NCBI GenBank assembly: GCA_964539095.1
Contig: CAZIFL010000005.1
Coordinates: 67,831 to 131,830, forward strand
Source: DAIPKP01 sp964539095
GTDB taxonomy: Bacteria > Synergistota > Synergistia > Synergistales > Aminiphilaceae
Length of the DNA: 64,000 nt
Reading direction: 5' to 3'
The first letter of the stretch is position 1. The number at the start of each line of letters is the position of its first letter. Positions 17,379-23,682 of the stretch are shown piece after piece. The position numbers were made by a program, and so were the translations under genes. The notes beneath the pieces are model-generated. The model did no database searches. It saw only the letters and a program-made list of their open reading frames with translations, and had not been told where the DNA came from.

Positions 17379-18167
17379 ATGAGTTCCTTTGAAAAGCTCG
17401 GAAAGTGCGAAAACCTTGAAGTTCTTGAAAAGCTTGCTATGCTTGACACGCTTAAAGAAAAGCTGGATGCATACCGCCCATTGCCTCCGGAAATTGTTGC
17501 CAACCTTCGGGAAAACCTCATTCTTCACTGGACCTATACCTCCAACGCCATGGAGGGAAACACCCTTACCCTCAAGGAGACGAAAATTGTGCTGGAAGGG
17601 ATCACCGTGGGGGGGAAAACTCTGGGAGAGCACTTCGAGGCCATCAACCACCGGGAGGCTATTTGCTTTGTAGAGGGACTTGTACAGGAAAAAGCGTTTC
17701 TCACAGAAGGAGTTATCAGGGGCATTCACGGGCTTATTCTCAAAAATATCGATGATCTTCATGCGGGGGTCTACCGAAAGACCAATGTCTTTATCGTCGG
17801 TGCGGAGCATCGTCCCCCCGAGGCCTGGCGAGTAGAGGGGGAGATGCACGATTTTATCCACTGGTGCCAGCATCAAGGGGAGGCTCTCCATCCGGTGGAA
17901 CGGGCCGCCCGGGTGCATGCGGATTTTGTGAAGATCCACCCCTTTGTGGATGGCAACGGCAGAACCTCACGGCTGCTCATGAACTTTGAACTTGTGAAAA
18001 GCGGTTTTCCCCCGGCAATTTTGCCCGTGGAAAAACGCCTGGAATATTATGAAACTTTGGATAGAGCCCACACAAAAGGAGACTGTGTTCCCTTTCTTCT
18101 GCTTATTGCGAAGATGGTGGAGGAGGGGTTTGAGCCCTACTGGTACGCTTTAGGGGTCAGACCATGA
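17379..18167 (+). CDS. Fic-domain protein (AMPylase type) with N-terminal inhibitory motif
   Basis: 262 residues with GAGGAGGTGGGGGG before the ATG. The catalytic Fic motif HPFVDGNGR is at residues 187-195, complete with the histidine and the Gly-Asn-Gly-Arg loop. An upstream helix carries SNAMEGN (residues 55-61), matching the [ST]xxxE[GN] inhibitory motif whose glutamate blocks ATP, so this is a class II, self-inhibited Fic. It would transfer AMP to hydroxyl groups of target proteins, or remove it. The N-terminal helical domain is of the Fic/DOC_N type. No separate antitoxin is present. Two related structured non-coding elements flank it. Confidence 0.92.
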   Translation: MSSFEKLGKCENLEVLEKLAMLDTLKEKLDAYRPLPPEIVANLRENLILHWTYTSNAMEGNTLTLKETKIVLEGITVGGKTLGEHFEAINHREAICFVEGLVQEKAFLTEGVIRGIHGLILKNIDDLHAGVYRKTNVFIVGAEHRPPEAWRVEGEMHDFIHWCQHQGEALHPVERAARVHADFVKIHPFVDGNGRTSRLLMNFELVKSGFPPAILPVEKRLEYYETLDRAHTKGDCVPFLLLIAKMVEEGFEPYWYALGVRP

Positions 18168-18229
18168 TAACCTTGATCCTCGGGGTGCAGCAGCTTTCCT
18201 TTGCCGGGTTTGCTGGAGTAAGCCGCAAG

Positions 18230-18257
18230 AAGGCCCCCGGAAGCTCCGAGGGCCTTT
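18230..18257 (+). terminator. Terminator after fic
   Basis: AAGGCCC (18230-18236) pairs with GGGCCTT (18250-18256), extended inward by CGGA/TCCG, and is followed by TTTAG. The T tract is short. Confidence 0.6.
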
Positions 18258-18284
18258 AGTGATGCTACCTTTGAGGGCACTAGC

Positions 18285-18405
18285 GGCTCATTACCGCTTA
18301 TATTGTAAACATAAGGGGACATGCTTACCTCATTCTGCGCGGGGACTCCCGGTGATCCGAGACATAATATTAGGCGGAATAGCCCACTAGGTGGTATCGG
18401 CACTG
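18285..18405. repeat. Second structured element, right of fic (element R2)
   Basis: This stretch shares with R1, in the same order and nearly the same spacing, GCTTATATTGT (18296-18306; 16975-16985), CCCGG (18348; 17024), GACATA (18361; 17033) and GGTATCGGCAC (18393-18403; 17075-17085). A hairpin AGCGG/CCGCT lies just before the first block. It appears shorter than R1, ending against the reductase stop codon at 18421. No protein is encoded. Confidence 0.5.
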
Positions 18406-18420
18406 TCCGGGTTAGGCGTT

Positions 18421-18978
18421 TTAGGAGAAAAGAGCCTCTCCCTCCTGCCGGGCTTCTTCCAAAAGGGCGGTATTATTCTGAGCGTCCTGGGCCTCTCCCA
18501 GCCCTCCCCGGCAGAAGATCAGGGGGGTGGGCATTTTATGAAGGCCGCAACTCCGTTTAAAGGAGTAGATCAGGCCGTCGAAGGCATCCTTGCCGGTATC
18601 CCCTCCGGAGGAGACGAGAATTCCCTTCTTTCCCTCCAGCCGAAGGGGGGTGTTCTTGGCCACGTAGGGGAGGAGCCGATCCCGGAGGGCCTGAAGAGGA
18701 GCGCTCCAGGCGTACCAGTAGAGCGGGCTGGCGAAGACCAGATACTCCGACTCCTTGATGGCAGGATAGATCTGCTGCATATCGTCATCCAGAATACAGG
18801 GCTTTCCGGTGCTCCAGCAACGGCGGCAGTCCACGCAATCCCGGATGTTCATGGAGAAAAGCCGAAATTCCCGAACCTCCCAGCCCTCTTTCAGGGCGGG
18901 GGCCAGAAGAGCCTTGGAGAGGGTTTCGCTGTTCCCCCCCTGTCTTGGGCTTCCTAGAAAAAGACATATTGATCCCAT
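18421..18978 (-). CDS. Flavodoxin-fold NAD(P)H-dependent FMN reductase
   Basis: 185 residues. The start is the ATG at 18978, which has GAGGAGG eight bases upstream; a TTG 18 bases earlier overlaps that site and is rejected. The N-terminal FMN phosphate loop reads GSPRQGGNSETLSKAL, and a two-cysteine motif CVDCRRCW follows near residue 50, as in the iron-sulfur flavoprotein and multimeric flavodoxin reductase family. The segment FASPLYWYAWSAPLQALRDR is the usual flavin-contact region. It probably reduces quinones, nitro-compounds or serves as an electron carrier. It lies downstream of the feo genes on the same strand but with a separate site. Confidence 0.85.
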   Translation of the reverse strand: MGSICLFLGSPRQGGNSETLSKALLAPALKEGWEVREFRLFSMNIRDCVDCRRCWSTGKPCILDDDMQQIYPAIKESEYLVFASPLYWYAWSAPLQALRDRLLPYVAKNTPLRLEGKKGILVSSGGDTGKDAFDGLIYSFKRSCGLHKMPTPLIFCRGGLGEAQDAQNNTALLEEARQEGEALFS

Positions 18979-19071
18979 AGTCTGTTCCCTCCTCAAGAGA
19001 AAAATGTGGGAAAACTTCCCCTCAAGGGAGAGTATACCAGCAACGGGCTATTTCTCCTCTCCTTTTTCTCC

Positions 19072-19266
19072 TTATTTCTCCTCTTCCCCTGCTTGTTCCG
19101 GGGAAGAGGAAGGCTCCTCAAGATTTTGCCAGGTGGCACAGCTTCCACTCTGGGAGCACCCTCCGCACCCTCCGGGGCAGCTCCCCTCCCGAGCACTCTT
19201 CAGGAAAGTTCGCCCGAGAAAGAGCGCCGCTCCTACCACGATAAGAACCACCACAACGGTCTGCAT
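19072..19266 (-). CDS. FeoB-associated Cys-rich membrane protein
   Basis: 64 residues. One N-terminal membrane helix (VVVVLIVVGAALFLGRTF, residues 3-20) is followed by a short cytoplasmic tail with CPGGCGGCSQSGSC, the pattern of the small proteins often encoded after feoB. It begins 21 bases after the feoB stop on the same strand, so it is the third gene of the operon. It may help assemble or gate the FeoB iron transporter, or bind iron; this is not established. Confidence 0.82.
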   Translation of the reverse strand: MQTVVVVLIVVGAALFLGRTFLKSAREGSCPGGCGGCSQSGSCATWQNLEEPSSSPEQAGEEEK

Positions 19267-19287
19267 GATTTTGTCTCTCCTTCCTCT

Positions 19288-21504
19288 CTATATTCCCAAC
19301 CCTAACAGGGTTCCCAACTGGAAAACTCCCACGGAGAGAAGAAAGGCTATAAGGGTATTGAAGAATAGGGCGAAGAGAGCCCAGCTCCAGGAGCCCGCCT
19401 CCTTGGCGATACAAACAAGGGTGACGAAGCAGGGGGCGTAGAAGATCACGAAAAGAATCACCGAGAAGGCCTTCAGGGGAGACCAGTCCTTGGAGCGCTG
19501 CAGCACCTGGCTCAAGGAGCCCCCTTCCTCGGGGTCGATCTCTCCCAGAGAGTAGGCGGTGCCCAGGGTGGAGACGATAACCTCCTTTGCCGCCACCCCT
19601 CCAAGAAGGGCGATGTTGGTGCGCCAGTCGAACCCTGCCCAGCGGGTAACCCGTTCGATTCCTTTACCTAGGCGCCCCGCCAGAGAGTTCTCTAGGGCCT
19701 CCTCAGCCCGGCGCCCCTCCAGAGCGAGAAGCTGCCCCCGGATCTCCTGCTCCTGCGGGGTAAGCTCCTCCTCGGGGGTTTCGTAATCGAGTATTCGTGA
19801 CGCGTCTTCCAGAGCAGGGGTTTCCAGAATCTCCCCGCGAGCCTCCTCAAAGAAAGCCTCCTTCTCGGGAGAGAGAAGAGGAAAGGTCATCATGGCCCAT
19901 ACGAGGATGGAGATGCCTAAAATCACGGTCCCCGCCTTTTTGATGTACTGCCAGGTGCGTTCCCAGGTGTGGATGCAGAGCCCCTTCAGGGTGGGGAAGC
20001 GGTAGGGAGGAAGCTCCATCACGAAGGGGGTGGACTCTCCCCGAATCACCGTAAGGCGTAGAATCTTTGCGGTGAGCAGGGCCCCCACCCAGGAGATGAC
20101 GGTGATGGCGAAGAGCATCTCCCCCCGGGCGGTGGCGAAAAAGGTTCCCACCAGAATGGCGAAGATGGGGATTTTGGCACCGCAGTTCATGATGGGGACG
20201 GTGAGTATGGTAGCGAGGCGTTCCTTCCGGGATTTGATAGTCCGGCTCGCCATAACCCCCGGCACAGCACACCCCCCCGCGATCCCCCCGGAGATGATAA
20301 AGGGCATGACGGAGCTTCCATGAAGGCCGAAGATACGGAAGATCCGATCCAACATAAAGGCCATCCGGGCGAGATATCCCGAATCCTCCAGAAAGGAGAT
20401 GCCGAAGAACATGAAGAGAATCAGGGGAACGAACCCCATCCCCCCCCCCCCGCCGTCGATAACCCCCGACACGATCATGGAGCGCACAAGCCCCGGAGGA
20501 AGAAGGTTCTCCGCCGTATCCCCCATCCAGCCGAAGAAGGCCTCGAACCACCCCACGGGGATCTCGCTGTAAGTGAAGGTCACCTTGTAGAGAGTCATCA
20601 GAATGGCCACCATGAAGAGAGGCCCCAGAAAGCGGTTGGTAAGCACAAGATCAATCTTGTCCGAAATGTAGAGCTTACTCTGATGGGTGGCGTAGTTCAC
20701 AATGCCGTGGCTCACCAGAGACTTGATATAGCCATACCGCTGGTCTGCAATCAGCGCCTCGGGGTAGGTGTTCAGAGTGCTTTCGAGATGTTTGAGAAGC
20801 TGCTGGTACGCTTCGTCGAAGGCCTGGGCTATTTCGGGATCATGCTTTTTGCAGTACTCCATGATTTGCTCGTCCTGCTCCAGATACTTCAGGGAGAACC
20901 ACCGGGGATCGTAGCGCCCCTGCAGCATGGCATGACCCTTGATGCGATCCTCCATGCGATCCAGAGCCCGGTCGATATCCGAGCCGTAGCTGATTCGAAG
21001 AGGCTGGGGAGGGGGATTGTCCTTCATGGCGAGAGCCGCATCAAGAAGCTGCTCCACCCCCTTGCCGCTGCGGGCCACCGTGGGGATAATGGGAATGCCA
21101 AGAAGCTGAGAGAGCTTTTCCGGATGAATGGTGATCCCCCGGCTGGAGGCCACATCCATCATATTCATGGCCCCGCAGAGGGGAATACCCATCTCCAGAA
21201 TCTGGATCATCAGGTAGAGATGCCGCTCGATGTTCGAGGCATCGATAATGTCGATCACCACCTCGGGCTTCTCCTGCACCAGATAATCCCGGGTGACGAT
21301 CTCCTCCAGGGAGTAGGCGGTGATGGAGTAGATCCCTGGAAGATCCACCACATGGATGGATTCTCCCCGATGGGTGAAGGTGCCCTCTTTAAGTTCTACC
21401 GTAACGCCGGGATAGTTGCCCACATGCTGCCGGGCTCCGGTAAGTTCGTTAAAAAGGGTTGTTTTCCCGGAGTTTGGATTTCCTGCCAGAGCAATGGTTG
21501 TCAT
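19288..21504 (-). CDS. feoB: Ferrous iron transporter FeoB
   Basis: 738 residues. The N-terminal G domain has G1 GNPNSGKTTLFN (residues 8-19), G3 DLPGIYSITAYS, and a G4 of NMMD in place of the usual NxxD. Gate-region features of the membrane half include GGCAVPGVMASR and PIMNCGAKIPIFAIL (the second Cys-containing Gate motif), with a dozen hydrophobic segments. A Glu-rich loop (about residues 555-615) lies between membrane segments. FeoB imports Fe2+ across the inner membrane, powered by NTP hydrolysis, and suits an anaerobe. Its start overlaps the feoA stop (ATGA). Confidence 0.95.
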   Translation of the reverse strand: MTTIALAGNPNSGKTTLFNELTGARQHVGNYPGVTVELKEGTFTHRGESIHVVDLPGIYSITAYSLEEIVTRDYLVQEKPEVVIDIIDASNIERHLYLMIQILEMGIPLCGAMNMMDVASSRGITIHPEKLSQLLGIPIIPTVARSGKGVEQLLDAALAMKDNPPPQPLRISYGSDIDRALDRMEDRIKGHAMLQGRYDPRWFSLKYLEQDEQIMEYCKKHDPEIAQAFDEAYQQLLKHLESTLNTYPEALIADQRYGYIKSLVSHGIVNYATHQSKLYISDKIDLVLTNRFLGPLFMVAILMTLYKVTFTYSEIPVGWFEAFFGWMGDTAENLLPPGLVRSMIVSGVIDGGGGGMGFVPLILFMFFGISFLEDSGYLARMAFMLDRIFRIFGLHGSSVMPFIISGGIAGGCAVPGVMASRTIKSRKERLATILTVPIMNCGAKIPIFAILVGTFFATARGEMLFAITVISWVGALLTAKILRLTVIRGESTPFVMELPPYRFPTLKGLCIHTWERTWQYIKKAGTVILGISILVWAMMTFPLLSPEKEAFFEEARGEILETPALEDASRILDYETPEEELTPQEQEIRGQLLALEGRRAEEALENSLAGRLGKGIERVTRWAGFDWRTNIALLGGVAAKEVIVSTLGTAYSLGEIDPEEGGSLSQVLQRSKDWSPLKAFSVILFVIFYAPCFVTLVCIAKEAGSWSWALFALFFNTLIAFLLSVGVFQLGTLLGLGI

Positions 21505-21740
21505 GCCTCATCCACCTCCACATCAATATGATCCGCTTCGCTGTTCCGCAGGGTGAGGGTGAACCCCCGAAGACGCAGGGCCACGGGATCGTAGAGAGGG
21601 GCCCGCCCCTGAATGTAAAACTCCGTCCCCGGTACCAGCCCCATATCTCGGATGCGGCGTCCTAGCTCTCCCTGGGCCCGGACGGCCCGGATAATTCCTT
21701 TTTGATTGTCCTTCATGTGGCGCATGGCGATAATTGGCAT
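21501..21740 (-). CDS. feoA: Ferrous iron transport accessory protein FeoA
   Basis: 79 residues. The start is the ATG at 21740, which has GGAGGAG seven bases upstream; the longer frame has no site. The SH3-like FeoA core is visible: GELGRRIRDMGLVPGTEFYI and APLYDPVALRLRGFTLTLR. FeoA binds the FeoB cytoplasmic domain. The stop overlaps the feoB start by four bases, so translation is coupled. The promoter should lie in the 323-base gap upstream; a TATACT on the minus strand near 21830 is a weak candidate. Confidence 0.9.
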   Translation of the reverse strand: MPIIAMRHMKDNQKGIIRAVRAQGELGRRIRDMGLVPGTEFYIQGRAPLYDPVALRLRGFTLTLRNSEADHIDVEVDEA

Positions 21741-22063
21741 GATCTCTCTCCTCCGATTACTTCTGAAAGCTTTTGAGAATGCAGAAATCCTCCCCAAGGG
21801 AAGGTTCTTTCATGTACAATAGAGTATATCTACTGCGTGCAGAGAAACATCTTGCGTATGGTCTGTGTAGAATTCTGACACCTGGGAGATCTCTCCGTTC
21901 CTTGGTATCTCCTCATATCTCGCAGCAAAGTATAGCACGGAGGAGAATATATGTTCAATAGGTCAAACAACGGGATTCCCGGAGTTGCGAAAAGGGGCTT
22001 TTTCCCGGAGCCTTCAGGAGAAAAACTCCCCGAAAGATGCATAAATCTTAAGGAGGGTATGCG
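21741..22063. other. Intergenic region between feoA and an antitoxin-like gene
   Basis: This divergent gap should contain the feo promoter (minus strand) and the promoter of the 71-residue gene (plus strand). No strong -35/-10 pair or Fur-like box was identified. Its right part, 21968-22029, holds leader element B1, listed separately. Confidence 0.4.
21968..22029 (+). promoter_or_regulatory. Leader element B, copy 1
   Basis: The first 30 bases (from CAACGGGATTCCCGG to GCGAAAAGGGG) are identical to 27118-27147. They are followed in both copies by a variable hairpin and then by (A)AACTCC, which pairs with GGAGTT in the conserved part. Here the inner hairpin is GGCT/AGCC; in copy 2 it is GGTTTCC/GGAAACC, so pairing is kept while sequence changes. 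Both copies lie a few dozen bases before a start codon in the sense direction. This suggests a cis-acting RNA leader. Confidence 0.5.
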
Positions 22064-22279
22064 ATGAAACAGACTGTAGAAGCTCTTGTGGATGATAAGG
22101 GAAATGTCCGTTTGATAGAGCCCATTGCCGTTAAGGGAGTCCGTAGGGCCTTACTGACAGTGCTTGACGAACTTCCTGTGAACCTCGATGAAACGCTCTA
22201 TGCCGCAGAGAAGAGTTTTGGGGAAGATTGGCTCCGGAAGGAAGACGCCTCTGGAGGCTTTCTCGGGGATGCTCCATGA
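22064..22279 (+). CDS. Small antitoxin-like protein
   Basis: 71 residues with TTAAGGAGGGTATGCG before the ATG. The N-terminus QTVEALVDDKGNVRLIEPI and the following RRALLTVLDE resemble small antitoxin-like proteins (often paired with PIN or RelE toxins) that begin with a short beta hairpin. No toxin gene follows: the next 460 bases hold no coding sequence, and the sequence there belongs to IS-derived element A1. It may be an orphan whose partner was lost when the neighbouring island was inserted. The family assignment is tentative. Confidence 0.55.
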   Translation: MKQTVEALVDDKGNVRLIEPIAVKGVRRALLTVLDELPVNLDETLYAAEKSFGEDWLRKEDASGGFLGDAP

Positions 22280-22743
22280 GAATGGCAAAGGATGTTGCGC
22301 TTGATTTGACAAAGCAAGCATCATATTCGGTGTAGAAAGGAGCGAGATTTTGGGGCATAATAGCCCCACCTCTCTGGGTGTAGTTTTTGTTGTGATAGCA
22401 ATGCCTTACACCTGCTTCGCGCAGAGGACAGAGAGGTTTTTGCGTGTCTTCATTTTCCGACTATTGCGACAACGCCCCATCTCGACATCTCGCTGCCCCA
22501 AATTTCTTTCCATCATTTTTCAATAATCTCGAGTGCAATATTCCACCTTCAGAGTGAAAAACTTTCTCCTCAGAGAGCCTTGTGGTTGCTCCGTTTCTGC
22601 TGGTTTCCCTCTGGGAACCTGCGGAACGAGATTGTTCTATGAGTTCTCTTGAGGAGTCACTCGAAGGTTGTATAATCGGAGGCAAGGAAAGGGTCTTCAC
22701 CGAAACGCCCTTTCCGAATGCGAAAAGCGAAGGAGGTTCGCCG
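22280..22743. other. Gap with IS-derived element A1 and the left border of the restriction island
   Basis: Apart from element A1 (22348-22442) I see no gene. A TTGACA at 22306 has no good -10 at normal spacing. From about 22450 on, the composition already resembles the restriction genes. A frame open from 22582 joins the methyltransferase, but its first 54 codons lack a ribosome-binding site and family similarity. Confidence 0.4.
22348..22442 (-). repeat. IS leader element A, copy 1 (transposase remnant lost)
   Basis: ACCTCTCTG (22368-22376) pairs with CAGAGAGGT (22429-22437), enclosing GGTGTA/TACACC and a small CTGC/GCAG hairpin. The same three-stem layout is present at 27001-27095 with different inner stem sequences. 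On the minus strand the AGAGAGG of the outer stem lies directly before an ATG (22358, MPQN...), as a Shine-Dalgarno sequestered by a stem. In copy 2 the same position starts an IS1380-like transposase. Here only a few codons of similarity remain. Confidence 0.5.
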
Positions 22744-23682
22744 GTGAATGGAATAGTGAACAGTCTTATCAAAGACGATTGCATCGCTGCAATGAGACAA
22801 CTTCCGAACGAGTGTGTAGACATGGTGCTTTGCGACCTGCCGTACGGGACGACTCAAAACAAATGGGACAGCGTCATTCCGCTCGACGAGCTTTGGAAAC
22901 AATACCGGAGAGTCGTGCGGAATGACGGCGCGATAGTTCTCACATCCCAGGGCCCGTTCACTGCAAGACTTATCATGAGCAACGAAAAATTGTTCAAATA
23001 CAAGATAGTCTGGGTTAAGTCGAAGCCTACTAATTTCCTGAACGCGAAAAAACAGCCTCTTCGAAAGCATGAAGATGTCTGTGTCTTTTACCGGAGACAG
23101 CCGGTGTACAATCCCCAGATGTCGCCGGGAGAACCCTACACGAAGGGAACGAGAAAAGACCAGTTTTCCGGCAGTTACGGAGACTTCAAGCCCGTTCTCG
23201 TCCAGAGCGGTAACGGAGACCGCTACCCCGTGGATGTTGTCTATTTCAAGACTGCGGAAAGTGAAGGTCCCGTATGGCATCCGACCCAGAAACCCGTAGA
23301 GCTCGGCCGCTGGATGGTACGAACATTCACCGCCCCCGGCGACATCGTTATGGACAACGCGTTCGGCTCGGGAAGTTTTCTGGTGTCCGCGATTCTCGAA
23401 GGCCGGAACTTCATAGGAATAGAAAAAAACGATTCCCCGGAGCTTTTCAAAGCCGAAAGAATCGACCTCGTGAATATCGCGAAGGAAAGACTTAAAAAAG
23501 CCTACGAAAGCGTTAGGTGTACTCCTCCCGGAGAATCGCTGCTGATGGAGGGGCTTTTAAAGGAGTTCGAATCCGATCTTTGCCCTGTTCAGTCCGCTCA
23601 GCTTCTCGAGAAAGCGAATCCGGCCAAAACTGTTTCTTCGGAGCCCGTCGAAGAGAGGGGTTGCTCTAATGCCTCCCTCTAA
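22744..23682 (+). CDS. DNA methyltransferase, beta-class (N6-adenine or N4-cytosine)
   Basis: 312 residues from the GTG at 22744, chosen because AGGAGG lies seven bases upstream and the protein then begins like its family (NGIVNSLIKDDCIAAMRQLP). Motif IV is DLPYGTT (about residues 33-39), and the SAM-binding motif I, DNAFGSGSFLVSAIL, comes after it, which is the beta-class order. The HPTQKPVELGRWMVRTF segment before motif I is typical. It modifies a specific DNA sequence and probably protects host DNA from the enzyme encoded next, with which it overlaps by 14 bases. The island's composition differs from flanking genes, suggesting transfer. Confidence 0.88.
   Translation: MNGIVNSLIKDDCIAAMRQLPNECVDMVLCDLPYGTTQNKWDSVIPLDELWKQYRRVVRNDGAIVLTSQGPFTARLIMSNEKLFKYKIVWVKSKPTNFLNAKKQPLRKHEDVCVFYRRQPVYNPQMSPGEPYTKGTRKDQFSGSYGDFKPVLVQSGNGDRYPVDVVYFKTAESEGPVWHPTQKPVELGRWMVRTFTAPGDIVMDNAFGSGSFLVSAILEGRNFIGIEKNDSPELFKAERIDLVNIAKERLKKAYESVRCTPPGESLLMEGLLKEFESDLCPVQSAQLLEKANPAKTVSSEPVEERGCSNASL

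Noticed and set aside
22582..22743. Extended N-terminus of the beta-class methyltransferase
   Set aside because: The added 54 residues resemble no methyltransferase N-terminus, while GTG 22744 has AGGAGG at ideal spacing and a typical family beginning.
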